From assembly GCA_905221605.1 (NCBI GenBank), contig CAJNDS010001090.1, positions 67,001 to 131,000 of the forward strand: a stretch of 64,000 nt of DNA, given 5' to 3'. Under the pieces are notes generated by a model, which was given only the letters and a program-made list of their open reading frames with translations, searched no databases and had not been told where the DNA came from. The translations under genes and the position numbers were made by a program. This document shows, in pieces, positions 47,001-57,790 of this stretch (positions are counted from its first letter, which is position 1; every line of letters starts with the position of its first letter). The stretch comes from Symbiodinium natans (taxonomy: Eukaryota > Sar > Dinophyceae > Suessiales > Symbiodiniaceae).

Positions 47001-50000
47001 GGTTCCACCCCAAAAAAGTTAGGCTTCAGAATATCCCTAGATAGCCTTAATTACGGGGGGGTACTAAGGGGGGGGGGGGGGAGGCCTAAACCCTAAACCT
47101 TAAACCCTAAGCTCCAAGCCCTAAATCGGGGAACCCTTGAGGTTACGGGGGCGTAGTATAGAAGGGGGTAGTAGGAGAACCCATGGAAAGAGCGTTGCCC
47201 GGAGATGAGCTCTGAGTGCCCCCTCAAAAAAATTGGAGGCGACATACCATAAACTTGGTTTAGGGTTTAGGGTTTAGGGTTTAGGGTTTAGGGTTTAGGG
47301 TTTAGGGTCTAGGCTTGTGGGCTTAGATTTTTTGCAGGTGTAGGGCTTAAGGGGGTGAGTGCAACTCAGGCACCTAGGAACCCTTCAAAGAACCCGCTGT
47401 GTCTCATACTTTCTAAGGAAACCTTGAACCAAAAAAGAGCGAAAAAAAGGGTACCACTGGTCTACCAAAAACACGCCCAACACCCCTGTAGTAGAGGGGC
47501 CTGCATAATTCGAATAGGGTTTTGGAGGGTTGGTATAGCATAATTACGAAGGAAACACAAGGGGATACTGTTAGTAGTTATTCTGACCCCCCATATTAGT
47601 GAAGTCCGCACCTCACCGAGTCGAAGTCTGCTGTTGGGGTCCTCCACCTGGCGAGGCTCAGGGTGGAAGCCCTAAACCCTAAACCCTTAAACCCTTAAAC
47701 CCTTAAACCCTTAAACCCTTGAACCCTTAAACCCTTAAACCCTAAACCCTAAACCCTAAACCCTAAACCCTAAACCCTAAACCCAAATTTGGGACTCAGA
47801 TATAAGGTACCCTATATGATCCTTCAAAGGATGTAGGAAAGGGGGAGATAACGTCCCTACGTCCCTCATTCCCTACGAAGAGCCTGTAAGTTTACGTGAG
47901 GGCTGCTTGGCAAGGATGGCAGTCTCTGTGGGCTTGGGAGGGTTTAGGCAACTTATACACCGTCCTCCCAAAGAACGCTTTTTGAAGCGGCATCTATAAC
48001 GTAATATCCTGTAATGAATCATGAATGTAAATCATAATATATTTTAGTATACATATACATATACACACTTCTTTTATACGAAATAAGTTTAAGTCGGACC
48101 ATCAACCCTGAAGTCTTATAAACCTTAAACCACAACTTGCATGGGGCGGCCTTGGGTTGAGGGCTTAAGGGCTTAAGAACCCATTACCGCGCCGTAGTCA
48201 GTGGCATCCAGAGATGTACCTTGCGATGTTTCCCCTTATACTAACAGTCCATAATAGGGATTAACATAGGGGGGGGGGGGGGGTACTATTGTCACTATGA
48301 AGGACTGTTAGTACAAGGGGGAACATCCCACGAGAAAGCCCTCAAGTCCAAAGTCCGCACCCTACGCCGCGAACACGAAAATCCTAAAAAAACCTGAACC
48401 CCCTAAAACCCTAAACCCTCGACCCTAAACCTTGTACCACCCACCCACCCCCCCCCCCAAAAAAAAAAAAAAAATAAAAACATATATATATATATATATA
48501 TATAAATATATATACTATATATATATATATCGGTATATATATATATGTATATGTAGAAATGAAAAACAACACAAACCCTGCATTACGAAAAACGATATAC
48601 AAAAGAAAAAACTAAAACTAAACTTGCCCTTTATTAATGAACAAACGAGAGAAAAAAGAAAAAAACAAGCCTGGGCGAAGAGCTCCTCTAAGGCTCGGTC
48701 TGCCGAGATCCGGCTGCCTGTAGCTGCGCGAGTTCTGGGGGGGCGGGCTCCAGGAGGGGGGGGGGGGGGGGGGTGGTATCGGTTTAGGGTTTAGGGTTTT
48801 AGTGTTTAGGGTTTAGGGTTTAGGGTTTAGGGTTTAGGGTTTAGGGTTTAGGGTTTAGGGTTTAGGGTTTAGGGTTTCGGGTTTCGGGTTTAGGTTTAGG
48901 GTTTAGGGTTTAGGGTTTAGGGCTTACCGCTTCACTCAGGTCCTAGTCCCATAGGGTCTAACCAGTGGTCTTGGTTCCTAACCTTGAACCCTAAAACCGA
49001 GAAACCCTAAAAGGGATCCCAAAGACCTGAACGCCTAAGGTTAGGTTTTAGGGAGCCAACTCTAAACCCTAACCCTCAAACCTACCCTTCGCTGCACCAT
49101 CTCTCTAGTTTCGGGTTTTAGGGTTTAGGGTTTAGGGAGTTTTTCTTTTTCCGAATACGTGTCCCCCAAAGTAGCACCATCAGGTCGGCTCCCTTCGTAG
49201 TATTCCGATTCGCTTTTAGGGTTCAGGGTTCAGGGTTCAGGGTTCAGGGTTCAGGGTTCAGGGTTTAGGGTTTAGGGTTTAGGGTTTAGGGTTTAGGGTT
49301 TAGGGTTTAGGGTTGAATGATCGTATGTTGGGGTATATTTGGGGTGCCCTATCATTTGGGGAAATAATCCAGTTCATCTCTTCGAAGGACCTGTAGAACA
49401 AAACCCTAAACCCTAAACCCTAAACCCTAGAACGACCCCCTGGAGCCAGGATCCCATGACCATGATCTACTGGGCGCGGGACGCCCATCCTCATCGTCTG
49501 GCTCGTCTCCAGTTGGCTCCTGTGGGTGGGAGTCGTTCAATCTCCGGGTTTCGGGTTTAGGCTTGACAAGTAATTCATATCGAATCCAAGAGAAACCAGC
49601 CCTAAACCCTAAACGCGGAACATGAGGCAGAACAGCCCCCATGTCTGGAAGGGGATGGGGATGGAGGGGGGGGGGGGGAGTAGCAACCCATTAAAGGTCC
49701 ATAGTTAGTTAGTGGGCTCGAGCCCAAGCCAAGCACTAACCCAAAACCGAGAACGCCACCGCTCAAACATTCCAGCCACCAAGCCCTAAACCCCAAAACA
49801 ACTTCAATATCCTGAGCCCTAAACCCTGAACCCTACACCCTAAACCCTAAACCCTAAACCCTGAATCCTAAACCCTAAACCCAAACCTGCCCAACCCTAA
49901 ACCCTGAACAGGCACCCGTCAGCGTCAGAAACCTCAACCCGCTGCCCTAACTGATGAAACAATTTCTAACGAATGCAACGCCCGAGCCCGCACCCTGAAG

Positions 50001-50469
50001 CATTTGAAAAAAACAAAACAAACAAATAAACAAACAAAACTTCCACCTCCCCAAGTGACCCTTGAACCCTATACCCCAGTACGGAGGGCGGTCCATGATG
50101 GAGAGGAGGACTTTGACAGATCCTGGGGCAAAGCCGTTGACCTGCGAGGGGCTTGGGACTAGGGTTTAGGGTTTAGGGGTTAGGGACCCTTATAAGGGAC
50201 CTTAAACCCCAAACCCTTAACTCAAGGGACTAAAGGAGGGACCCTTACAGGGCACCTTAGGGGCTATTTAGGGGGTTATTCTGGCTGGTTCTTAGTAAGG
50301 AATGAGGGAATGAGTACCCTATGTATTCCCTTAAAGGGTATGCCCTCATTCCCTCATTCCCGACTAAGAACCCGGGGGTATTTAGGGGTTATTTAGGGGG
50401 CTACTTAAGCCTATAGGGACTACATAAGGTATATATATATATGTATATATATATATGTATATATATATG

Positions 50470-50515
<46 letters not shown>

Positions 50516-51115
50516 GGGGTGATATTTCGCAATGAGGCAGGGGGCTTGGGGTTTATAGGCCTTAGGGGCTTCGGGTATTTTAAGGCTTAGGGCTCAGGGC
50601 TTAGGGTTTTGAGCGTTTAGGGCTTTTACGGCTTTGGGGCTGTATAAGGGAATCTTAGGGCTTAGGGTTTAGGGGTTTAGGGCTGAAGCCCCACGCAAGT
50701 ACCCCGCCTTAAGATGCCTTGTGTACCCTCCCCCACCGGGGCCTTTCGAAGGGTTTAAGGTTTGGGGTTTAGGGTTTAGGGTAGGGCTTCAGGGCTCAAG
50801 CTTCGAGATGTGGGTTGAGGCTTTTTAAGGATTATAGCATGAGCGCTTGGGCGACTCACAACCTAATCCTACGGTACTTTTGACCGTTTAAGGCCTGTAT
50901 AACTCTAATTCGAACTTTCCGTTGTAGGACTTGAGGGTTAGAGGTTCAGGGTTTCACCTCTGAGGGAAACATTTGGGAAAAGACTTCTGTGTGCGAAGCG
51001 GCTGATTCAGGGCTCCTGGCTTAGGATTCACAACCTATGCCCTCACAAACGGTGCGACGTTACTTTCTGTGTGCGGCAGGCGCTCTGCGTCCTCGTCCTC
51101 AGGCACCTGTTCAAG
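43989..51115 (-). CDS. Unidentified large minus-strand gene, about 16 exons including microexons
   Basis: Not recognised. Exons in coding order, mostly approximate: 51,115-51,040 (VPEDEDAERLPHTE), 50,147-50,095 (VNGFAPGSVKVLLSIMDRPP), 49,950-49,895 (FHQLGQRVEVSDADGCL), 49,590-49,437 (NDSHPQEPTGDEPDDEDGRP), 49,205-49,145 (SESEYYEGSRPDGATLGDTY), 48,735-48,675 (TGSRISADRALEELFAQA), 48,361-48,332, 48,219-48,188, 47,935-47,905 (PTETAILAKQPS), 47,650-47,605 (PEPRQVEDPNSRLRL), 46,820-46,730 (PEPHFDRKVGPFVAAARLDR), about 46,125-46,107 (QLTQEQ), 45,735-45,672 (NIRYLASSLQGDDFELSDPS), 45,500-45,390 (SRTSQRPEALAFARHLL), 44,605-44,482 (FHVRFFFQILLKGLAFSSYK, then NLVDALLKNGKFTQLRGIL) and the terminal exon 44,030-43,989 (AKRSEEVVDTAEP-stop). 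One gene or several cannot be decided. Confidence 0.5.
44870..45070. repeat. CCCTATAAA nonamer block
   Basis: About a dozen CCCTATAAA units with variants, read in some frames as Gly-Phe-Ile cycles. Not coding. Confidence 0.85.
45188..45310. repeat. CCCTAAGAA nonamer array
   Basis: About 12 nearly perfect CCCTAAGAA units followed by three CCCTAAA units, a locally homogenised variant of the heptamer. Confidence 0.93.
46838..46945. repeat. TTTAGGG array, about 15 units
   Basis: Clean array directly right of the exon at 46,730-46,820; in the coding sense it forms the end of the upstream intron (CCCTAAACCAAG|). Confidence 0.92.
47670..47785. repeat. CCCTTAAA and CCCTAAA array
   Basis: Eight CCCTTAAA octamers followed by six CCCTAAA heptamers. 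Confidence 0.9.
47990..48140. other. AT-rich unassigned stretch
   Basis: A-T-rich spacer with ATAATATATT and TATACATATACATA words; no gene seen. Confidence 0.5.
48188..48219 (-). CDS. 32-bp microexon
   Basis: Reads VHLWMPLTTA plus two bases, between CGCAAG and donor GTAATG. With the 30-bp exon it gives a hydrophobic run, DFGLEGFLVHLWMPLTTA. Confidence 0.6.
48220..48331 (-). other. 112-bp intron made of a palindromic element (family P2, copy 5)
   Basis: Starts GTGGGATGTTCCCCCTTGTA and ends AGTATAAGGGGAAACATCGC followed by AAG. The arms are complementary over about 40 bp, with an 18-base G tract (C on the coding strand) in the loop. Removal joins GFL to VHLWMPLTTA in frame. Confidence 0.72.
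48332..48361 (-). CDS. 30-bp microexon
   Basis: GADFGLEGFL, phase 0 to 0, between a GTAG acceptor and the donor GTGGGATGTT of a P2 palindromic intron. Confidence 0.62.
48450..48560. repeat. Poly-C/poly-A run followed by TA microsatellite
   Basis: C10 then A15 at 48,450-48,475, then TA runs to 48,555. Open frames rich in Tyr and Ile are artefacts. Confidence 0.9.
48785..48925. repeat. TTTAGGG array
   Basis: About 17 units with GGGTTTC variants, directly right of the exon at 48,675-48,735 and its poly-G tract. Confidence 0.92.
49215..49312. repeat. GGGTTCA then TTTAGGG array
   Basis: Seven GGGTTCA units followed by eight TTTAGGG units: two homogenised variants side by side. Confidence 0.93.
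50287..50372. repeat. Palindromic element, family P3, copy 2
   Basis: Arms GGTTCTTAGTAAGGAATGAG and CTCATTCCCGACTAAGAACC, same family as 32,150-32,262 but shorter. Confidence 0.75.
50428..50515. repeat. TA microsatellite with TATG interruptions
   Basis: About 88 bp of TA with regular GTA breaks. No gene is seen from 50,400 to 51,030. Confidence 0.93.
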
Positions 51116-51550
51116 GTGTCCCCTAAAAGCAGAAATCCTGAAACCCTAAAGCCCTAGACCCCTAAACCCTAAAACCCTAAAACCCCAAATCCCTAAAACC
51201 CTAAAACCCTGAAACACTAAAACCCTAAAAGCTTAAAACCCTAAAACCCGCGGATCCGCAGGAAGCCATAAATGAAAAGGATGCCCTCTTGTATTGAGTG
51301 GGGTGTATAAAGGGCCAAACCCTACAAAAAAGAAGACCCTGGGCTTAGGGCTTATGGTTTAGGGTAAGGGGGGTGTAGGGGTTTTCGGGGTTTAGAGCGT
51401 AAAACACACAAACACCCACCTGCCCACCGAGCCACCCAGCCACCCACCCATCCGCGCGCGCACGCACGTTTGGGCTCCTAGGGTTTGGGGACTGGAAGTC
51501 CCCAAGCCTTAGACCCTAAACGTATTCAAGGAGTTCAGGGCGGCAAGGCT

Positions 51551-54500
51551 CTAGTATGCTTCGGGGCGGCTCAATGCCTCAATGGGGCACTTCAAGAGGC
51601 CCACACCTTCTTTTGTGTAGGTGTTCTCTTGATCCTCTTGGGGTTCAGGGTTCAGGGTTTACGGCAGCAACATGATTAAAGCAAAACAGAAGCAAGAGGT
51701 AGGTTCGGGTTCATCACACCACTTGACCCTGAAGCCCTAAACTCAGGGCTTATGGCTTTCAGACCCTAACCTGCCCAGGACCCTTGGCGAATCCCACAAG
51801 ATCCCTCAACTGACTAGCAGGGTTTTGGGATCTAGGGCTCGGAGCTATCGCGTGAGGGTGTAGAAAATCGGGTATCGATGGGTATAGGGGTTTTTTCGCG
51901 AAGGGGTTAGGCCTCGGAGTTTCGAGCTTAAGGTTTAGGGTTTAGGGTTTAGGGTTTGGGGTTTAGGGTTTAGTGTTTAGGGTTTAGGGTCTAGGGTTTA
52001 GTGTTTAGGGTCTACCAAGACGTTGCACGCTCCTATAAACCCTACACCCTGTAAGCCCCCAAGCCGCGACAAGCCTCCCTAAACCCTAAACACTACACCC
52101 TCCTTGAGGCCTATTGAAACTCTGTAAACCTCAACAAGCCATCTTCAATAACTTGTCAAACTTCCGACCCTCTGTAAACTCCATAAACCCGATAACCCTA
52201 GAGCCCAAACCCTAGTAACCATCTAAACCCTGATGCCTGAAGAACAGGTCTTAACCTAAACCCTAAACCCTAAACCCCAAACCCTAAACTCTAAAAAGTA
52301 AACCCCAAACCCTAAACCCTAAACCCCAAACCCTAAACCCTGTGCTGGTAGTGGCACACTTGGAGCAGAAGATGCCAAGGCGGCCGATGCCCTGCGCAGG
52401 GCAGAGTACCTTCGTTGCGCAGGCAGGGGGTGTAGGGTTTAGGGTTTGGGGTTTGGGGTTTAGGGTTTATAGGGTTTAGGGTTTAGGGTTTAGGGTTTAG
52501 GGTTTGGGGTTTAGGGTTTGGGGTTTGGGGTTTGGGGTTTGGGGTTTGGGGTGTAGGGTTTAGGGTTTAGGGTTTGGGGCCTGAACCCCAAAGTCGGCTC
52601 AGGAACGTTTCGGGATGCGGGCTTTAGGGTTTAGGGTTTGGGGTTTAGGGTTTAGGGTTCGAGGCTTCGGGAGAATGGTCTAGGGTTCAGGGTTCAGGGT
52701 TTAGGGTGATTCTCAACAGTGACCCAGAAACAGCATCCGCACGCCCCCCAGATATTTAGCGATTTGAATTAGTTCCCTTCAGGGGCGGCAAACTCGAAAC
52801 ACCCCAACTCCCTCGCCCACCCCCCACCCTCCACAACACACAAGGATTTCTTGAACAGAAACACCACAGCATGCAACGGCACAACAACATGGCCAACCAT
52901 CTCAAAGTCCTTAAAGAAGCCCTAAACCCAAAACCCAAAACCCAAAACCCAAAACCTTAAACCCAAAACCCAAAACCCAAAAACCCAAAACCCTAAACCC
53001 TAAAACCCAAAACCCAAAACCCAAAACCCTAAACCCCAAAAACCCCAAACCCTAAGCCCGAAGCACACCAAAGCCCCCTCGCCCTTCGCCCCCTCGCCCT
53101 AAACCCTAAACCCTAAACCCTAAACCCTAAACCCTAAACCCCTCCCCCCCCCTCCCCCCCTTCTTTCCGAGGTGCGATGGCAAGCCGGTGAGGCTCAGCG
53201 TCTCGTGCGCCTGCACTGCCGAGCTCAAAGCCTGGGCTTGGTGTTTAGGGTTTAGGGTTTAGGGTTTAGGGTTTAGGGTTTAGGGTTTAGGGTTTAGGGT
53301 TTCGGGTTTAGGGTTAGGGTTTAGGGCTTGGGGTTCGGGGTTTCGGGTTTGGGGTTTGGGGTTTAGGGTTTGGCAGGTTCAGGGCTTCGGGTTTAGAATG
53401 CGTGGAGTTTGGCGTTTAGGGGGGTTTGGCCTCTAAGCAGGGCTATTTCGCTCTTACTATCACCACTTCTCCTCTTACTTGGTTCCTGTGCTTCTTGCTA
53501 TGCCTAATATCATTACTACGTGTTCTTAGGGTTTAGGGTTTAGGGTTTCAGGGTGTAGGTTTTTGGGATTCCTACTACCATGCCTCAATCAAAACTTACA
53601 TTACGGCGTTGGCCCGGCTGGACCCGTGGGCTTCCCACAGTGTGGGGTGCCCACTTGGCGGGTTCCTACAGCAAGGGTCTTCGGGTTCAGGCTTCAGGGT
53701 TTAGGGTTCAGGGTTTAGGGTTCTCGCATGTTTCGCGTGGAGAGGGGGGAGTAGCGCCAGCCTAAACCTAAACCCTAAACCATACGAACCTCAAAACAAT
53801 ACAGTACCCTGTTTTCCACTTGCAGGGGCCTATAAGGCAGCAAGCCCCCTACAACAACTTAAGCATGGAAGACAGGCAAGAATCCACTAAACGGCTAATC
53901 GCCCTACCCAGAGACTCCAAAACCCCTTAATTAAGCAATATACCTTAAATTACAGTAGGAACCCTAATATGCCTTAAGGTATATTCCTTAATTAAGGGGT
54001 TTTGGAGTCTCTGGGTAACGCGCAAAAATCCATGAAATCTTATGGCTCTGGATCTAAGGCCCGGCCTTTTTGGGTTTTGAATGCGAGTAGTCCCCCTCGC
54101 ATCCCTCAAACCTAAACTCGACCCGAAACCCTACTTGGAGGTTCATGGTACTTATAAACCAATTATAGCTGTACTTACAACCCACTTAGAAGCCCCTTAA
54201 GTGCCCTAATATGGAGTTTCAAGTATAGTTCTAATTAGTTAATAAGTACCATGAACCTCCAAGTAAGCCTCCGCCAACGCATGCCCAGGAGCTGCATGCA
54301 GTGCTGCCGGGTCCTCTGCCCAGAGACTCCAAAACCCCTTAATTAAGGAATATACCTTAAGTCATATTTGGGTTCCTACTGTAATTTAAGGTATATTGCT
54401 TAATTAAGGGGTTTTGGAGTCTCTGGGTGAGTTTATAAGTGCTCCCGGAAGGCTCGGAAAACAGGCTTGATTTACAGGCACTATAGGGCATGAGGGTTTG

Positions 54501-54802
54501 ATGGGGGTTTACAAAGACTTACAGGCACTATAGGGCTTCCAGGGTTTGTGGGGTTTACAGGCCTCCTAGGGTTTTTTTTTATCTCTATAGGGATCAGGGG
54601 GTTTGGTCTATTAGGGTTCTATGAGGTTTATAGGGCTTATGAGGCTTTGAAAGTTTAGAGTGTTAAACGACATTCGCTGGGTGGAGTGCTTTGTGTCGGC
54701 AGGCCCCCCAAATACCCCAAATACCACAACCACATCTGCAAAGTTGAGGGCTAAGAGGCCCTCAACACCAAACTCAAGTTACTTCCAGTGGGGAGGGGCA
54801 CC

Positions 54803-54836
<34 letters not shown>

Positions 54837-56275
54837 AGGGCGTCCCGGGAAGAAAGATCAAACATGTGCACGACAGCGGTCTGTCAGTGTTCATGAACCC
54901 TAAACCCTAAACCCTAAACACCTAAGAGGAAATAACAAGAAACAAGCTTGGTGGGGGGGGGGGGGGGTTCAAAAACCTAACACCAAAGAGCCCCAGTCCT
55001 CCTCAGCCTCCTCGCAGAGGCGGAGCAGCTGAGGGCCCAATGCCTGGAAGAAATCTGAGGTTTAGGGTTTAGGGTTTAGGGTTCAGGGTTTAGTGGCCAT
55101 CTGGGGGTTTCCGAAACAGGGAGGGGGGGGGGGGGAGAGGGGGTTACCTTATTGGAGAACGTATTATGAGGGAATCCTACTATTTGTGGTCTGTTTTAGG
55201 GAAGAATGTTGAAGCAATCTGGCGCTGAAATATTGAAAATGTCGGGCTTTGGGAGGGGGGTTTAGGGTTCAGGGCCTTTCTTCTGGCTAAGTTCATCGCA
55301 CCCAAACTATTCGAAGCGTCAAGGCGGTTCAGATTGAGACTCGGAGGTCCCAACAAGGGTTTGGGGACGCCCAAAAGCCCAAAACATCCCAGAAATGTAG
55401 GGATCAAAGGGCACCCCAGGCCCGAAAACCTGGCACTGCAACAGCAATGCACTCTTCATCACCCTTAAGCCTCTCACCCCGCTTAAGAAGCATCTTCCCA
55501 TTAAGAACCCCTATACCCTTCGAACAAACCCAAGTCCTAAACCCTAAACCCTAAACCCTAAACCTTAAACCCTAAACCCTAAACCCTAAACCACAAACCC
55601 CAAACCCAACCTCCCCAAAGTTCTGAAAGGAGCCTTGCCTCGAAGAGAACTTCGTTGCCTGGGCAAGTTCGTGGTGCTTAGTGCCCCTAAACCCTAAACC
55701 CTAAACCCTAAACCCTAAACCCTAAACCCTAAACCCTAAACCCTAAACCCTAAACCCTAAACCCTAAACCCTCAACCGTTAACCCTAAACCCTAAGCCCT
55801 TCCACCCAACATCCCAGGGAGGAATACCTACGGCACTCCAAGTTGCTACAGTTGATTACTATTTGCTTAAGCACCCCCAAAAACTAAGAAATCATAATCC
55901 CTATGTTATCCTTAATAAGGAAGAATATGTTTTTTGGGGGAGTATAGGGGGCTTATAAGGGGCTTCTAGGGTTTCTAGATGTTTTTTAATGGGGGGTTCT
56001 TAAGCAATTAGTAGCTGAAGGGACGCCACAAGACAAAGGACCCCATCGCGGGAAGGCCATCGGGAGCCTGTACGGAGAGGCCTTGAAAAATGCTTAGGGT
56101 TTAGGGTTTAGGGTTTAGGGTTTAGGGCTTAGGGCTTAGGGCTCAGGTTCTAGAGCTTAGGGTTTAAGTTTTCGGGCTTAGTGCAGTGGGGTTCAGGGCT
56201 CAGCACTCTTGGCCAACACCTGGTCGCCGCCTTCTTTTGTCCTCGCGCACGATCTCGGGTGAGGCGAGAAGCTAA
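51551..56275 (-). CDS. Unidentified minus-strand gene, about 12 exons, ending at 51,551
   Basis: Not recognised. Exons in coding order, approximate: 56,275-56,235 (LLASPEIVREDKRRRP), 55,675-55,618 (HHELAQATKFSSRQGSFQNF), 55,498-55,443 (MLLKRGERLKGDEECIAVAV), 55,045-54,990 (LGPQLLRLCEEAEEDWGSL), 54,880-54,840 (TAVVHMFDLSSRDAL), 54,735-54,667 (DVVVVFGVFGGPADTKHSTQ), 54,315-54,267 (DPAALHAAPGHALAEA), about 53,904-53,850 (AISRLVDSCLSSMLKLL), 53,660-53,605, 53,230-53,165 (ALSSAVQAHETLSLTGLPSH), 52,925-52,820 (DFEMVGHVVVPLHAVVFLFK), 52,410-52,345 (CPAQGIGRLGIFCSKC, a CxxC pair) and the terminal exon 51,636-51,551 (ENTYTKEGVGLLKCPIEALS, then RPEAY-stop). TAVVHMFDLSSRDAL recalls a GTPase strand, but no P-loop is seen. 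The 53.9 kb island may hold its own stop, so two genes are possible. Confidence 0.52.
52915..53060. repeat. CCCAAAA array
   Basis: About ten CCCAAAA units, another homogenised variant, beside the exon at 52,820-52,925. Confidence 0.88.
53907..54015. mobile_element. MITE-like palindrome, family P1, copy 1 (TSD TA)
   Basis: 109 bp. Terminal inverted repeats of about 42 bp: CCCAGAGACTCCAAAACCCC at one end and its complement at the other, with TTAATTAAG inside. Flanked by a TA direct repeat (53,905-53,906 and 54,016-54,017). In the minus sense its end is followed by TAG, a possible splice acceptor; the other end is preceded by GT. Confidence 0.85.
54134..54263. mobile_element. MITE-like palindrome, family P9 (TSD TA)
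   Basis: 130 bp with terminal inverted repeats of about 22 bp, CTTGGAGGTTCATGGTACTT and complement, flanked by TA at 54,132-54,133 and 54,264-54,265. It lies directly left of the exon at 54,267-54,315. Confidence 0.8.
54319..54427. mobile_element. MITE-like palindrome, family P1, copy 2 (TSD TG)
   Basis: 109 bp, same ends as copy 1, flanked by TG (54,317-54,318 and 54,428-54,429). In the minus sense the element end plus CA plus G makes CTCTGGGCAG, the acceptor of the exon at 54,315-54,267. Confidence 0.87.
54808..54836. repeat. Poly-C tract of about 29 bases
   Basis: The longest homopolymer seen. Similar C or G tracts of 15-23 bases lie near 12,828, 13,323, 19,205, 26,430, 28,548, 33,070, 42,970 and 48,756, mostly inside inferred introns. 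Confidence 0.9.
55685..55775. repeat. CCCTAAA array, about 12 units
   Basis: Clean array right of the exon at 55,618-55,675. Here the orientation is opposite to the usual convergent layout. Confidence 0.92.
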
Positions 56276-56537
56276 TGTAGGCCTTAAGAATTGGAATCTG
56301 GTTCTGGGGGGCTTATTCTAGTATAACTATAAAGAGACCGGGGGTTCAGGGCTTAGGGCTTAAGAGTTTCAATTTTCGGGTTAGGAGCTAACCCAGCTAT
56401 TTTTGTGCCCCCTAACCCACAAACCCTAAACCCTAAACCCTAAGCCCCAAACCCAAAACCCTAAACCCTAGACCCTAAACCCTTAAACAAAACAGACTAT
56501 CGCTCCAGGGTACAAGTAGCAGTTGGTGCTAAATCTC

Positions 56538-57360
56538 CTAGTCGTCTTCCTCTTCCTCCAGCAAGTCTTTGGCTGGTTCCCAAGGCTCCAGGCTTTGCCC
56601 GGCCCACCCGAGCTGGACCGCGCCCCAGCCTTGGCTTTTAGGGGTGTTTAGGGTCTTTTTAGGAGTTTCTCGTGGGTTCTTGAGGAGTTTTTCGTGGGCT
56701 TTTGGGCTTTTAGGGTGTTCGAGGGTTTCTTCAGGGTTCGTTTAGGGTTCCACTAGGATTTAGGGCTAAGGTCTTCGTAGGGCTTTAGGGCTGAGGCTTG
56801 AGGGCTCAACCTTAAACCCTAAACCCTAAACCCTAAACCCTAAACCCTAAACCCTAAACCCCTAACCCTAAACCCCTAACCCTAAACCCTAAACCCTAAA
56901 CCCTAAACCCTAAACCCCTAACCCTAAACCCTAAACCCTAAACCCTAAACCCTAAACCCTCAACCCTGCCGTGAGGCTTACGGCTTAGGGGTTTAGAAGA
57001 GCCGAGGGTGCAACGGGAAAAGTTGCTTCAGGGGCTTAGTAGTAGCTTAGGGTTTATAGGGTCTAGGGTCCAGGGTTTAGGGTTGAGGTTTTACGGTTTA
57101 AGGTTTCCAGGGTTTTAGGGCGAAGTTCCAGCTGTGGAGTTTTTGGGCTTGCCTTTGGTGACTTTTTGGTGGGTTTCTTTGAAGTTCGGTTGTCCGCCTC
57201 GGCAGCTTTTGCTGTTGCTGCGGCATTGGGGGTTCTGGGGGGTTTTCTGGAGCAAAAGCTGAACCTTTGGGACTCTCTAAGGGCTGTCAGGGTCATTCTC
57301 TCCAAAGAAAGGCGGCCAAAAGATTGCTTGCTGGACTACTTGGCTGGGCGGATGCAAGTA
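56538..57360 (-). CDS. Unidentified minus-strand gene with basic region and acidic C-terminus
   Basis: The terminal exon 56,629-56,538 (two bases plus 30 codons, phase clear) reads WGAVQLGWAGQSLEPWEPAK, then DLLEEEEDD-stop, after CCAAG. Upstream, 57,360-57,125 is open on the minus strand as TPNAAATAKAAEADNRTSKK, then PTKKSPKASPKTP, an Ala/Lys/Pro-rich basic stretch like histone-tail or HU-like proteins; a + frame is also open there, so the strand is inferred from composition and neighbours. The link between the two exons spans the long CCCTAAA array at 56,815-56,965. Function unknown. Confidence 0.5.
56815..56965. repeat. CCCTAAA array with CCCCTAA variants, about 21 units
   Basis: Long, mostly perfect array inside the inferred intron between 57,125 and 56,629. 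Confidence 0.93.
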
Positions 57361-57396
57361 GGGCTATAAAATGTATAGGACCCCCTTCCCCACTAA

Positions 57397-57504
57397 CCCA
57401 GAGACTCCAAAACCCCTTAATTAAGCAATAATACCTTAAATTATTAGGAACCCTAACATGAATTAAGGTGTATGCCTTAATTAAGGGGTTTTGGAGTCTC
57501 TGGG
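57397..57504. mobile_element. MITE-like palindrome, family P1, copy 3 (TSD AA)
   Basis: 108 bp, flanked by AA (57,395-57,396 and 57,505-57,506). In the minus sense the end reads CTCTGGGTTAG, again giving AG four bases past the element. Confidence 0.85.
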
Positions 57505-57790
57505 AAGGTTAGTAGCCAGTCTGGCTAGCCCAGTACGCATATCGCGCATAACCCAGCGTTTACCTCAACCTTCGGTCTTAAAAAGCTGCTGTTGCTTAGA
57601 AACCCCATGGGCAGCAGACCACCTTATGAAGCCCGTGGGGGGTCTAGGGCAAACCCTAAACGGCCCGAAACCGTAAACCCTAAACCCTAAAACCTAAACC
57701 CTAAACCCTAAACCATAAACCCTAAACCCTAAACCCCAAACCCCAAACCCCAAACCCTAAACAAACGGCCCCGAAGGCCCCCATTGCATC

